Positions 26,801 through 39,059 of a stretch of 64,000 nt of DNA are shown here, in pieces (position 1 is the stretch's first letter; each line of letters begins with the position of its first letter). Source of the DNA: Certhia americana. Its lineage: Eukaryota > Chordata > Aves > Passeriformes > Certhiidae. The notes under the pieces were generated by a model, which saw nothing but the letters and a program-made list of their open reading frames with translations, searched no databases and had not been told where the DNA came from. Location of the stretch: contig CM031866.1 of the NCBI GenBank assembly GCA_018697195.1, positions 7,383,048-7,447,047 of the forward strand. Direction: 5' to 3'. The position numbers were made by a program, and so were the translations under genes.

Positions 26801-29800
26801 CATGTAGCTGTTTCTGCTGATGTTTGTGATAAGCTCGATGTCTCTTGCTGAGTGATGACCTAATGGTGAATGGCTTAAAAAGCTCAATCTGTTACAGTAA
26901 CTCTTCTGTCTTGGAAAGGGAAACTGACCCTAAATAAAACAGCCACAGAGATTCTTTTAGTTGTCAGTCAGTAGGAATGTAAAGCAGAAAAGACATTTGC
27001 TTTAATGATAGGCTAAGAGTGCACTAACTCAGTGTCCTAATACCCTTTAAGTTATTTTAGTTATTAATTTCGTCCAGGTTGTCGCATTTACTTTCTGTGG
27101 AGTTGGATACTCCACAGTGTCCAACTGTTTTTAGTTGCTGAAGTTTTAGTGCTGAAGGGCTACTTTAAGTTTAGATGTATCTCTGGGATTTTTTAATGTT
27201 GCTATAGATTGTATCTGACTTTATCTGGCATACTGTGAAACAGATTTTTCTCTAGTTTACCTATTGCCACAGCAGCAAGGTACTCCCCTTACAATATGAG
27301 ATGTTTTTAGAAACAAAATAACATCAAAAGGAGTGAGTCTAAAGCAGATCAGTGTTGCAGAAAATTGCCATACTAAGGCAACTGGATGTGTTGAATTTTC
27401 TTGCTACCCTATGCTGTCCTGTTATCCTGTGATTCTCATTCAAACATCTGTTTCCACATTCTGCTTATATTGTAAACCTTTTAGGAAGAAAACTTCACAT
27501 TTATCATGATACCTCATTTCAGGATGGCACTGCAAAACCTACCAGCACTAATATCATTCCATGCCTGCTGAAATATCATGTAGGTGATCTTGTTCCAGTC
27601 CTGTTTTCTTGTCTATCCCTGATGCTGATGCATTTCTGCCTGTCTTTAGGATGATGCAACAGCTGGCAGCTAGGCTGGATGCATGTGGTGCCCTTGGGGT
27701 TCATGCCTCCAGCCCTCCCCACCCAGCAGCTGGAACGAAGTCTGCAATGACAAGACTTTGTTCCAAGGTCCTGTTAACTGAGTCAGCAGGCCCTGCTGTG
27801 TGCTGGACCATCGCTAACATTGAGGGAGAACAAAAATCTGCTGAAAGAGCTGCACAACCTCCCTTTAAAAACATCAGGCTGTGACTGTGGTGACAGACCA
27901 CCAGCATCAGCTGCTGCTTGGTTACCAAGAGGATAAAATTTTACTCCTGAGAGACATTTTTATACAGTTGCTTATTCATATAATAGTAGATACCGAAAGC
28001 ACCCTTATGCTCAGCAGTATAAAAATATTAAGAAAATTTCAGTTTCACAGATGCTACAATCCAGTCTAGTTATACTTCATGAAACAAGGCACTCTTGACA
28101 GCCTGTAATTGGACAATTAGTACTGGATTATTCTTAGTTTTAATTATTAATTGATCTTTCTTCTGTTGTAATTTTCTCTTTTGGCACATACCGAATCACC
28201 AGATCATTTAGCTGCTTGAAAGTCGAGTCCTCTCCAGGCCTGCTATACACCTTGCTAGCAGCTTTACAAGGAAATTGAAACCTGCCAGGTGTACATGGGT
28301 ATAGCCTAAACTCTAGGGTTTGCTTTCCATTGTCACAGCAGTGACCACAGCACTGTAGATGGTGTAGACTGTCAGATTTTTTTCTGTCACAAATTATTTT
28401 CTACTAGAAATGCGTTCTCTTCTGTATTCGATTATAGAGTTTGTAATGGGAGGTGGAGTTAACAGAGAGAAATCTTCTGGGTAAATACTTTATAACTGAG
28501 TAACAGCTTTGATTTGCAGCTTTCCTAACAAGTTCTGGTGGCCAAATACTCTTCACTTCTTCCTATCCACTGTCACCTCCTCCTGTGTCCCTTCCAAATT
28601 CATTTCTATTTTGCATGTGTTAAATGAAAACTGAATTAGTTTCGTTCTCAGCTTTTTTTGCTGTGTGAAGCAGCACAGCCTGGGACATTTTCATAGACTG
28701 GCTGGGAATATTGGGGAGTCATCCAGGACTCTCTGTGAACCCTGCATTTTATGGAATGATGTATCTTTATAGTGGCAAAATAAACTTGGCCTATTTTAAA
28801 CTGTCACAGAAAAATGAGGAATGTTTTATACTGATCAGTAACTGGAAAAATTAAAAGACCTGTTGTCTTTGCTGTCAGTAACAGGCCAGTTTTGTCTTTT
28901 TATTCCAATTGTACGGAATTAAAGGTGAGCAGAGGAGTAACTGTCTTTTTTAATGGTGGAAGGGCTGTTAGCCTCTAGGACATCCACCTGAAATTGGGGA
29001 TTTGTGCTCTGCTGTGGAGTGAAAGGCAAGAACTGTTCCTGAAAAAGGTGAAGATAAATGACCAAACTTCCACTCTTTTGAGGATAGCTCTCTTCAGCTT
29101 GTGTAATATTTGGGTTGTTTATTTTGCTGGTCTGTTTTAAAATTTAAATTTGTAAGTTCATATCTCCTAGGAACAGATTTTAAAGACCCACAAAGGATAA
29201 GAAGGGTTGCTTTGAGTTTTGGGTTTTATCCCCCTCTTTTGTTGGTTTGGTTTGGTTTCTGTATCTGTGATGTGAAATCCATGTGAAATGTGTTGTGTTT
29301 TGGCTTTTTTGTTTCAAAGGGATCTTTCTTTTGTTCTGCAGGTATGGGGTCAGTCCTGAGAACATTATCCTGTATGGTCAGAGCATTGGTACTGTCCCTA
29401 CAGTGGACCTGGCATCTCGGTACGAGTGTGCAGCTGTGATCCTCCATTCTCCCCTGATGTCTGGATTACGGGTAGCTTTTCCTGACACCAGGAAAACCTA
29501 TTGCTTTGATGCTTTCCCAAGGTATGTGTCACTGCTGCAAAGGGGTTTTCTATGCACGCCATGCTCTACAGGTGCTGTGGTGTAAGTGGATGCCAAGACT
29601 TGTATTTGTTCCTCCCTGGTGGGGATCTTGTAGGATCCTGATTTTGTGACTAAAACAAAGTCCCTGTCCCATCTTTTAGAAGATATTAAGCTTGTTTTAA
29701 GAAGCTCTAGAAAACTATATACAACTGATTTTAAGATAAAACATTTGCTGTTATAGTCTAGTTTGCACCAGAAAAACAATTGCAGCAGACCTGGAATACC

Positions 29801-32800
29801 CAAATATTTGGGAATGGCAGAGGTCATGAGAACAGCAGATACTCTAGGAATCTTTTACAACTTCTCATTTGATCCAGTTTAAGTTATGGAAGAATGAGAG
29901 GGGAAGCCAGTCTCTCTAAAGCAGGGTAGGGGGAAGAACAGTAAAAAGCTTAGTGGTCCATGGAAGGGAGAAGATAAAACAGACATTCATTGAAGTCTTG
30001 GTCAAAACTTGGCTTTACTTCAGAAAGTCATGCATGTGATAAGTATAGTAAGGAACATTCATTGCATTTCTTATTTTCTTTTATTTTGGTTACAACATAT
30101 TAAAATTAGCAGCTGTGGGAGGCTGTAGGTATAAATCCATATGCCAGAGCAGCGAGAAGGAATGGTGATGAAGTAACCATGGCTCACACAGCCCCCATGT
30201 TTTGAATCCTTTCAAATAGATTATTAATTAATTAACTTGTTGGAGGTGCAGACTGAATTTGAAGTACATATACTCCAGCTCATTCATCATCCTCAGACCT
30301 GAAATCCAATATTTACAAATGCTTCTGGAGAGAGGGAAAAACAAAGCCTTAAAGATAGCTCTGATTACAGAAGTAACAGTGATTAGCTGTTACCAGCCAA
30401 ATCAAATAACCGATTTAAAAAGAAAAGTGGGAAGGGGAACAGTGACAGCAGATGTGCTGTAGCACTTGAGTGTTTTGTTCTTGCCCTACTGAGCTGTTCA
30501 TTGCTGTCAGACTGACTTCCCTGGTACTGGGAGCAGTGAAAATAAACAGCAGTGCACTTTATGAATGTGTGCAGCTCAACTGTCTGTCTTCACAGCGGGA
30601 AACAAAATAGTTCTGTGTGCACCTACAGTGAGTTGCTATTATGTGCATTTTGTGTTGGGACTCCATGAGAATTTGGAATCTGTAGATTCTTCTAGCTGCA
30701 GAGTTGTGTGGCTGAGAATACTAAGTAAGGCTAATAGGCAGTTTAAATACTGCTTTGTGAGTCGCTGAGTTGGCAATGGGACACCTTCCAATTTTCTGCA
30801 AAATATAAATACTATCTGGCTTAATGGTCTGAATATATGTGAAAAAGAATTGTTTCATTATATGAATACTGAAGTGAAAGGGGTTTCCTACAATAAATGA
30901 GAGCTTCGTGTCTGGTCACAAAAATTATGCATGAACATCTCTGATAGGTCTACACCACACCTTTCATGGGCTTAAAACTTCAGTTTATACAGTATATTGA
31001 ATATAAAGTATTTACATTTGTCTGTGATACTAATTTTGGGATGAAAATTATGGGGAAAAACAAAATCTGCATTGTTCTGATGCCTCTTTTATGTTGGGAT
31101 TTTTTTTTTATTCAGCATAGTTGCGCCCAGTTCAAATTCCACACAGGTAAAATGAAATAAGGCTGCATTTTAATTTAGAATAGTACCTGAAATGACATGA
31201 AACTGAGGATTTTTTTGAGAGGTGTAGAGACAGAAATGTGTCAGCTGTTCACTGGAATACCAGTGGCAGTTCTCTAGATAATAAATGCTGAGGTTTGTAA
31301 GTGTGAGGCATAGTGCTTCAGTTTACATCTTTTTAGTTAACTATATCATAAATTCTTTTTAACCTGTTTTTAAGTCAGGGTGTGCTTGCATCTGTGTTTT
31401 TTAAATCATTTTAAGCAGCCTTGATCCTTTTGTAAAATCAATGGTCATGCCAAAATTGCATACCTTTTTGTTCTTCAGGAGCAGGAAAATCCAAACACCT
31501 TTTATTAGCTACCATAAAGAAATAGATTTATCCTCCCATAAAATTGAGTAGTACCAGCAGTCATTTTTCCACATTCCTCCATTTGTTGATGGAAGTGGAG
31601 CTGGTAGGAGGCTGAGAGTTCATTAGCACGTGGTGTCTCTACACAGATTTGGAAATATTGGTAACTACCAGCCTGAAATGGCTGTCTGGAAGTAAAAGCT
31701 GGGGCCTACGTGAGGAAAGTCAGAGAAAGCTGCTGTTCACTGCTTGCAAGTTCATGTGCTACCAGGATGCTTCATAATTGGGGTTTTCTGGCCTGACATC
31801 TTAGGTGGGAAAGTGCCTTTGTCACTCTTCCCTTCCCTCAGAACCTATTTTCCTGTGACAGGTAGTCTCAGGCTATATTGGTTTGCTAAAGATAGCTGGA
31901 CAAAAGAAAAAATATTATTCTAAAGCCACTTTGCAGTCACAGCTGGCAAAGAGGCTGGTTACATAAAGTAAAATTCTGTGTGATTTCTCTGGTTTCCAGT
32001 TAAATATCCCTGTGTAATGCTCTTCTCCCACAGTTTCCTATTTCATTGTTTGAACTTAATCAATCAGTACTTAGAACAGATTTTCTTTTAGCTGAATGTG
32101 CCTAACTTGGGGGTTCAAAGACAAGTTCAAGCTCCATGAGCCAAGGCCTTTGTTTGTTTGGGTTTTTTTTTTTGTTAATGAAATCTTATGACTGGAATGT
32201 ACTTAATTAATTCCTAAGCTGTTAAATTGGAAGGTGATAATGTGTCATGTGAGAAGAGTCCATGCTTGCAGAATGTCCCATGGAGTCTTACTTGCCTCAC
32301 AGTGCTTTTTGTGTGATAGATGCAGTCACTGTTTTGGTGGGGGTTTTTTGGGTGTCAAACTTTATTTGCATGCTGCCCACTCAAACTTCTTGTTGTTAGC
32401 ACTGGTGGGATGGTGGTGATGGCAGTGCAGGCTCCTTCTTTATACGTGTGTTTTGGGAATGAGCCTTGTCCCATATCACTTGTGCACAATTCCAGTCGTC
32501 TGCAGCCATTTAAAAACATGCAGTGGTAACTGGGTGGTGTGTCAACAGTTAAGCTTGCTTTCTCTAATGATGTGGAACTGAAAGTCCCAGACTGAGCTGT
32601 GTCTTTCTTTTCCTTCCCCCAGCATTGACAAGATCTCTAAAGTGACCTCTCCTGTGCTGGTCATCCACGGTACCGAAGATGAGGTGATTGATTTCTCCCA
32701 TGGCCTGGCCATGTACGAGCGATGTCCACGAGCAGTAGAGCCCCTCTGGGTGGAAGGGGCTGGGCATAATGACATAGAGCTTTATGCACAGTACTTAGAG

Positions 32801-32842
32801 AGACTAAAACAGTTCATATCTCATGAACTTCCCAACTCCTGA
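5205..32842 (+). CDS. ABHD17C: ABHD17C, alpha/beta-hydrolase domain protein 17C (protein depalmitoylase); join 5205-5737, 29342-29521, 32623-32842
   Basis: ABHD17 proteins are serine hydrolases, anchored by palmitoylated N-terminal cysteines to the plasma membrane and endosomes, that remove palmitate from substrates such as N-Ras and PSD-95 (family knowledge). The three exons join in phase to 933 nt, or 310 residues. Visible in the protein: a cysteine cluster (C17, C21, C22, C25), a short Gln/Gly/Ala linker (about 46-68), the HGNA oxyanion motif at 120-123, nucleophile S192 in GQSIGT, D257 in HGTEDEV and H286 in GAGHND. The N-terminus ([11 protein letters not shown]) and LPPEPTYTV identify the C paralog rather than A or B. 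It is about 19 residues shorter than human ABHD17C, all in the Ala-rich linker. ATG 5205 is chosen by homology; ATG 5226 (codon 8) has the better Kozak context (A at -3). The upstream in-frame ATG at 5040 is judged to be leader. Confidence 0.96.
5738..7619 (+). other. ABHD17C intron 1, proximal part
   Basis: This is non-coding sequence without an obvious repeat. It is the stretch duplicated, with errors, at 1392-3230, which helps fix the extent of the contig overlap. Confidence 0.7.
7620..7746 (+). mobile_element. CR1 LINE 3' end fragment
   Basis: The fragment carries the typical avian CR1 tail: gtggcacttgaggatgtggt, then a 'gttaaggtttggactcaatg' block, 'aagtcttttct' and a terminal degenerate octamer ('tgattttatgatt'). 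It is a 5'-truncated, inactive copy of a non-LTR retrotransposon. The noisy contig copy breaks off at its left edge. Confidence 0.85.
7747..22874 (+). other. ABHD17C intron 1, middle part
   Basis: About 15 kb of AT-rich non-coding DNA. Short frames on both strands are at chance length. Apart from short A or T runs (for example near 8570 and 16000) and the 33-base A tract at 17814-17846, I see no recognisable gene or element. Old degraded repeats may be present below my detection. Confidence 0.6.
17814..17846. repeat. Uninterrupted A33 homopolymer
   Basis: There are 33 consecutive A. Flanking sequence shows no clear retrotransposon body or target-site duplication, so it is listed as a mononucleotide microsatellite. 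Its length is likely imprecise in any assembly. Confidence 0.9.
22875..23391 (-). mobile_element. Endogenous retrovirus LTR, with adjacent polypurine tract
   Basis: Read on the minus strand, an A/G tract (23403-23392, AAAGGGGGGAAA) directly precedes a segment starting TG at 23391 and ending CA near 22875, the standard junction of internal retroviral sequence with its 3' LTR. A TATAAAAG box lies at 23122-23115 in the same orientation. Segments such as 'ggtccatttacatattgg' remind me of passerine LTR families. No retroviral coding sequence is present. The right-hand internal part is reduced to non-coding DNA, and target-site duplications cannot be checked because the far end is missing. Confidence 0.6.
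23440..23660. repeat. AT-rich degenerate repeat (ATCTAAYAATA-like)
   Basis: Recurring 'atatctaacaatagtaaata'-like words run for about 220 bases. The block lies beside the polypurine tract, on the internal side of the LTR, and may be element-derived or a locally expanded AT-rich microsatellite. Confidence 0.6.
23661..29341 (+). other. ABHD17C intron 1, distal part
   Basis: Non-coding DNA runs up to the exon 2 acceptor. Overlapping frames on both strands at 25939-26576 have no recognisable product. I see no gene here. Confidence 0.6.
29342..29521 (+). CDS. ABHD17C: ABHD17C coding exon 2
   Basis: The 180-nt exon is preceded by a pyrimidine-rich acceptor (ttctgcag) and followed by gtatgt. It completes R178, encodes the nucleophile motif GQSIGT with S192, and ends in the first two bases of S238. 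Its phase matches exons 1 and 3 exactly. Confidence 0.97.
29522..32622 (+). other. ABHD17C intron 2
   Basis: This 3.1-kb intron is AT-rich, with GT-AG ends that match the reading phase. No internal gene or clear repeat is recognised. Confidence 0.75.
32623..32842 (+). CDS. ABHD17C: ABHD17C coding exon 3 and stop
   Basis: The 220-nt terminal coding exon follows a strong acceptor (ccttcccccag). It encodes the acid (D257) and histidine (H286) of the triad and ends HELPNS followed by TGA at 32840-32842, the family's usual C-terminus. Confidence 0.97.
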
Positions 32843-33820
32843 AGACACCTACCTGATTTTACCTCAGTTACTGTGAACGGAAGAAATTACTTGTTTTTGC
32901 ACATGCTTTAACTGGATAGCTGTAATAGCTTTATACTATGAAGAAATACCCTGTCTTGAGGGTGTTCTAATCAAACATCTGATGAAATTTGTCTTTTCTA
33001 TCTGGAAATGATTCTACTAATGCACACAAATATGGTCAACTACTGTAATTCCAACAATTTTTAGCTTCATTGCCCTGAAGGAAGTGGGAATCCTAGCTGC
33101 TTATGGGGACACTTTTTACCTAGTGCTGTATTAATCGAAGATCAGTTTTCTGTGTCTCACTTCAGATCATTTATAATTCTGTCCTACAAAGACTTTTTCC
33201 CCATTGTGTTCTCAGAGTGGAGAACACAACTGTTATGAGCTACAGCTTGTTCTGAACAATCACGGGTTCAATCTAAGGGAGTACTTTCTCTGTGAAGTTT
33301 CTAGCTGTGGTATTGTAACTGGAAAGTTATTGTGATGAAGTTCCCCCTCCTCCCTTCTAGTGTTCTTTTGTTAACTTACTGATCTTCCCAAGTAAATTAT
33401 TTAAATATACTTTTACCTGAAAATAAACAAACTACTATATGGGGCTAAACTCTGTAATGACCTCTCCATTACTTGTGTAAACATAACTGGAATATTCTTA
33501 AAGGATCTAGGGACGAAACTGCTTTTGTTTAAAAATAAATGTGTAAATTTGCTACTAGAAAACTCATTTTAATATTCAGATTGTCTGAATAATAGCCATA
33601 ACAGACATTTCCTTCTGTAAAGCATTCCTGTAGACTTTTTAAAAGTACTGTACATATTTGAATTTACATTGTGCATAGATTCTTAATTGGTAGTTTTAAT
33701 TTAAGTCTAGTTACAATAAACTGCAAAATTCTGGTTTGTATATGATTGAATACATTTTGTTAAAATATGTTTTTATCCCTATATTATTTTGCTATTAAAG
33801 TTTTATAAAGTTTCCAGGAC
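32843..33820 (+). other. ABHD17C: ABHD17C 3' UTR with poly(A) signals
   Basis: AT-rich non-coding sequence follows the stop. AATAAA at 33715-33720 and ATTAAA at 33794-33799 are candidate poly(A) signals. The second lies about 20 bases before a genomic run of 14 A (33821-33834), a plausible cleavage site, giving a 3' UTR of close to 980 nt. Which site is used cannot be told from sequence. Confidence 0.7.
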
Positions 33821-33834
33821 AAAAAAAAAAAAAA

Positions 33835-36800
33835 TAAAATTTACACATTTATGTTTTGATGAATTATGTAACTAAATTTTCATTGAGCTGATCTTTTTAG
33901 TTTAGAAGTAATTTGATTCTTTGACACTGGAATCGCACAGATTATGCATCAGAAATGCAAAACACTTAAAAATTGTTACACTGCTAGGATAGGTCTAATT
34001 TTTCCAAATTTAAAGGCCTTAAATGTACTGTAAGCCTCAGATTGTTGTATAAATTGATCGCGATTGATTGCAGTTTGTGTCCTGTTGCTAGAAAGCAACA
34101 CAGTGATTGTAATGGAATAAAGGATGCATGGATTAGAGCTTGCTCAAGTTTGGAATCTTATTTGGTGCATAATTTTCATACATGAGGAAAATGTAAAAAC
34201 ATTACTTGATAGAGTAAGCTGGGTATGTAAATCAAATGTGCAAGAGGTTATGTTTAAATGGTGTTCAGCTGGTTCTAAGTAATGAAAGATTATGATTCAT
34301 TGTCTGGAAGAAATATTTGAACATAGTTGTTCTGAATTCCTGTAACAGGCCTTCAGTTAATTTTCAGCACTGCAAGTGTGCATTGTCTTTGATGATTGCC
34401 TTGGCCCTATTACTGCTAAAGGGGAAAAACTTGTATTTTCACTTCCAGTGAAATGAGGACATGTAGCCCAGTCCACATCACCTGGGTCTTTGGACTCCGG
34501 GCATCAGTGTAGTCTAGTTTGTGACTGTCCCAAGCAGCAGGGCCCCCAACAGTTCTCTTGGTGACTCTGCCAGCCAAAATTGTCAGGTTTTGCCTAATCA
34601 CCACCTCAAGCTCAACTCTTCCCTTCTGTATGTTAAATAAGTATTCGGATACTTGTCTGATTTTATATATATTTATTGTACCTTCATAAATCCACAGTGG
34701 TTTTCTTCCATTCCTACATATATTTCCTGGGACTGTAGCCCTGTGGAAACCAGCTGCTGTGTGTGGTACAGGTATTCAAGGTAATGTTGAAAGGGTCAGC
34801 CTGTCCATGTAGTGACTTGGGGGATTTTTACCTAATTAACTCTGTTTTTTTGGTACCCACATTGAACTTTGTGTTGCTTTGAAACCTCAGCTTGCAACAT
34901 TTCTTCTCCTCATGACCTTCTGTAGCTACCCTTTTACTTTAACAAACTGATACTTCTAACCTTTTCCCTATAAACTGATTTTTTGATTACTACTTTTCCA
35001 ACTGCTGAAGTAAAAGACAAGACCCACTGTGACTTGTCTTTGCATTTACTTTTTGCCAGTATTCCTCTTTTAATGAGAATGCGGAATATTAATTCAACGT
35101 TGTTATTTATGTCCTATGGTCTCTGCAGTTTCAGCTGCAGTTCATGATGTCCTGGCTGAAAATGGATTTCCACTTGTACTATCTTTTGTTTGCCTGAATT
35201 CCTGTTTAATTCTCAGAGGGGCCTCAGTCTTCTGGCTTCTGCATTGTCTGGTTTAGTTTGTGAAGTTGATCTGCATTAAACTAACACAGATGTTTTGCTC
35301 TTAATTGAAACGTTAATGACCTATTATTGATCCACTGGTGTGGATCTTCTTCCCTCTCTTAATTCAGTAATTTGTTTACCTGTTTGTTCCCTTAAATAAT
35401 TTTCCTTGTAGCCCTATTCTCATCCAATAGTTCTTAAATTAATCCTGATTTTTTTATGATGTATGCTCTGCACAAAATAAATGCCAATAGTGAGCTGCTT
35501 TGTCTTGCAAACTTGTGTCAAAGTTACAAGCGTTTCAAAGCACTGCTGGTCAACCTTGGAACTACTAGTTGAAAAAATGTGGCCAAGTCATGAAGATGCA
35601 GTTTCATCCATGACAGCGAATTTCAGGTCTCCATTATTTTAAAGAAAAAAAAAGTTTTAAATTTTTTATAAAATATTTTAATTTTTAAATTATAGGAAAG
35701 GGGATGATGTGAGGTTATGAAAAACAAATTTTGGGCTTTAAAAAATAGTCTGATCCAGCAAACTGCTGACATGCTGTAAATGTATAATGTGAGCCTTTAC
35801 AAGAACTTGTTATGCATATTTTAGAGCTATCAAGGTGTCACTGTAAAAATGGCTCTGTGTGCCTGGATAAATTATGCAATGGGTCTCCCAAAGGTGTGAG
35901 TGATCACTAAAATTTTATTGTTGATGGGGATGCTCTGTCCATTTTTCCTGTGTGACTGACCATTTTTGTTCATGTAGTGCAGCCACAGGTGATGTACAGC
36001 TTGTTTGCAGGAAGGTAAGATGTGGTACATCCATTTTCTATCAGTAGTTGTCTCGTGTTTGTACTTTGGAAAAGCCAGAGGACAGTATTTGTTACAGCTT
36101 CAAAGTTGTCATTTTCCAAGGAGTCTGATATGTACCCTTTTAAAGTTTATGTAACTGTAACAAATTTAACTTGTGCTCACATGGAGGCCTGTTACCTGTG
36201 ATACCTCTGCTGCGGTTTTGTTCCTCGTTCTTCCATGTCACTTGTGTAACTTGTGCCAGCTCTGCTCGGGGTGCTGACCCTGGAACTCTAAACACCCAAA
36301 CCTGTATTTATGCTGAGCATTGTACACATCTATAAACTCTGTATTGCATTTGCTTTTTCTAAATGGTGCTAAACATAGAAGTAGAGACCCACTGTACTTG
36401 CTTCCTCTGGTTATTCATTCAGCCTTAAAACTTGATTGTTCTCACTGGGGAAACATTTTCTCCCCCCAGTCTATTCTTGTGAAAGCAACTAATGATCTCA
36501 GTTAAGCCCATTTAACTCATTTCTGTATGTCCTTCTATGTGGAACTCTCCAAACACTTTAGCTCTGAAATTTAGCTCAAATGCAGCCATTTGTACTCAGC
36601 ACCGGGTAAGGGTTGGGTTGCTCTTTGATGGTGGGCACTCCACTGTTGGGAATGAGGTCAGGCTCAGAAACTCCCTGCTGGGTCTGTGTTGCTTTCCAAG
36701 TCCAGTGGTAATACTGAGGTCAGATAGGTCTGAATTTCAAAGCAGACTGTGCTTTGGTACAACAGTAAAGAGCAGGAGCTGGTCCTTGCAGCAGCAGAGC

Positions 36801-37040
36801 GAGCCCTGCTCCTTCGACTCTGCCGATGTCTGGTTTTGCAGATGAGTTTCTGCAGGAATCAAACTAATTTTGCAGAAAGTGTAAGAGTAACATGCCTGCT
36901 GTCTTAAAGAAAAGAAACTCCAAGAAGACCCTACACCATTAGTAGGTCAATTGTAAATTACCTTCTGGTTCCTGTAAGGGTAAAGGTGTTTTCGTTGGTC
37001 TTGGTTTCCTCAGGGCCCGGCGCTGCGGGGCTGGGAGCGC
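33835..37040. other. Intergenic sequence downstream of ABHD17C
   Basis: AT-rich non-coding DNA. I see no coding region, RNA gene or clear repeat. Confidence 0.6.
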
Positions 37041-37210
37041 CTCATGTCACTTTCTAGAGTCAAAACCATGTGCTAGCTGGCTCTCACATCACTCTAGAGT
37101 CAAACCATGCTTTGTGATGGGGGGCCTCCTCACATACGTCCAGAGTAAAAAGTATCTTGTGCTGGAGACTCTCAATCACTCTCTCTAGTCAAACCATGTG
37201 CTGGCTGGCC
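37041..37210. repeat. Four diverged tandem copies of a 43-bp unit
   Basis: Copies start near 37041, 37081, 37125 and 37169. Each contains a variant of 'CTCnCATCACTCTAGAGTCAAACCATGTGCTGGCTGG'; the third is the most divergent. The array leads directly into a CpG-rich block. Confidence 0.75.
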
Positions 37211-37525
37211 CCGCGGACTATGCTCGCCTTTCGTGGGACGGGGCTGCTCTTCCCTTGCTGCAGCGGCTGGATCATCCCCGCTGCCCCGGGCCGTGCCCGG
37301 CGGCTGGGACAGCCCCAGCCCTTGTTGGTCCGTGGGGGATCCCCGCAGTCCCTGGCTCCGTGCCCAGCAGCGTTCGGGCTGCGCTGCGCTCGGCGGGGCC
37401 GCCGCGCTGCTGCTGCTGCTGCTGGTGCGGATGGTGATGGAGGGGCTGCTGCAGGCGGGGCAGGGGTCCTGTTGCCAGCCCGGGCTGCCCCGGGAGAGGA
37501 GGAGGAGAGCAGCCGCTGGATCTGA
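37200..37525. promoter_or_regulatory. Orphan CpG-rich block
   Basis: A short CpG- and G+C-rich segment stands out from AT-rich surroundings about 5 kb upstream of the pseudogene promoter. It includes a (CTG)5-6 run. Overlapping long frames on both strands follow from the composition and match no family I know. It might mark a non-coding transcript start or a distal element. Confidence 0.4.
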
Positions 37526-38794
37526 GCCTTGCTTTATCAGGAGAAGGAATACACGCCTCTGGATTACACTTGGACTTCCAGGCAAACATAGGTGGCTTGG
37601 TTTGCTTCGTCTTCGGAGGTGACGGCTTGAAGTGGGTCTTTCATTTATATTCTCCTTTTGTTTCTAGGCCTTATTAGTTTAAGAGCTGCTTTAAACTAAA
37701 AAGACAACAGTCCATAGTTTTGCTTATCCTAAATAAATTTTTCCATGGCAGTTTGTTCTTGGAACTTGCAGAGCTGCTAAAAGATTTAACATCACTTACA
37801 TTTCAAGTCACTCCGCTGTAGCCATGCCATTAGGAATGCTTTGGATCTGCCCCAAACCCCTTTCCCTTTGGGTCAGACCAGGACCAGTGGGATGGCAGTG
37901 GTGCTTAACGTCCTCCTCTGCGTGGACTATCAGTAAAATAGAACTGCTAGGACTATGCTAAGTAATACAATGTTGTATTCCAGAGATGAGTTAGAGCCAT
38001 GAATGTGCATTTTGATACATGAAATTCCAACATGTTAGTAGAACGCTTAACTAATACAATTACAATAGGCAAGCAATCCCCTGGACCCTAAGTCACAACT
38101 ACGTGATGGCTTTAATCTTGAATCAAATAAATAACAAACCTGAAGTTTCTCAAACATGCTGATCTGGGATGCCCCTCTAGGAAACAGAAAACTTGTCTAA
38201 AAGGTTTTGTTCTCTGCTTAGAAATGAAAGGGAAGGCTTCAGGCACATTCCAGGGCTCCCAGGACATGACCTCCAGCCTTCAGCAGTATGCAGTTACATT
38301 AAAACATTCACTATTTCAAACACTCCTGGCAATATGCTGCTGAGTTTTGGGTTCCTTGTCCCTTTTAATTATCAGAGCTTTCTTTTGTGTTTGCAGCCCT
38401 ACTTATCATGAAGTCCCAGCCTACTTATGTTGCATGTAATTGCTTTATTGATTCATTCCCAGAGTGTAAATTGGACCTTTGGGCTCAGCCTGGAGGAAGG
38501 AGAGCTGTATAGGGGCACTGCTTTAGAAGAAAATTTAAGCTCCATAGAGTCCCAGTTTTCCCTTACCAGCACCTTTTTATCAACAGGTTGAAGTTGATGT
38601 GGCCTTTGAGCAGCCACAGCATCACCTGGTTAGGTTAACACCATCACCAGGTGGTTAATGGCTTTCATCAGCAGGCAGAGACAAAGAGCAGCTAGAAAGC
38701 AAAACGGAGCCTTTAAATCCAGCTTATATCTGTTGGATAAGTAGAGTCTATGCTGGACCCTGGGGCTGGACCCAAAGTGCAAATGGCTCATCAG
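37526..38794. other. Intergenic sequence
   Basis: Non-coding DNA between the CpG-rich block and the minisatellite; nothing recognisable. Confidence 0.55.
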
Positions 38795-39058
38795 GATCAG
38801 TGGAACACGGGCAGGATCCACGGAACACGGACAGGATCAGTGGAACACAGGCAGGATCCATGGGACACGGACAGGATCAGTGGAACTCGGGCAGGATCCG
38901 TGGAACTCGGGCAGGATCCGTGGAACACGGGCAGGATCCGTGGAACACGGGCAGGGTCCGTGGAACGCGGGCAGGATCCGTGGAACACGGGCAGGGTCCG
39001 TGGAACTCGGGCAGGATCCGTGGAACACGGGCAGGATCCGTGGAACTCGGGCAGGGTC
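38795..39058. repeat. 20-bp minisatellite, about 13 copies
   Basis: The unit is GGAACACGGGCAGGATCCGT with substitutions (CTC for CAC, GGG for GGA, CAGTG for CCGTG). The 3' copies are more homogeneous than the 5' ones. Twenty is not a multiple of three and the unit has no stop in any frame, so long frames appear on both strands without being genes. Confidence 0.93.
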
Positions 39059-39059
39059 G

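Noticed and set aside
37157..37622. Overlapping 100-137-residue frames on both strands
   Set aside because: Composition-driven frames in a CpG-rich block; both strands open and no recognisable domain.
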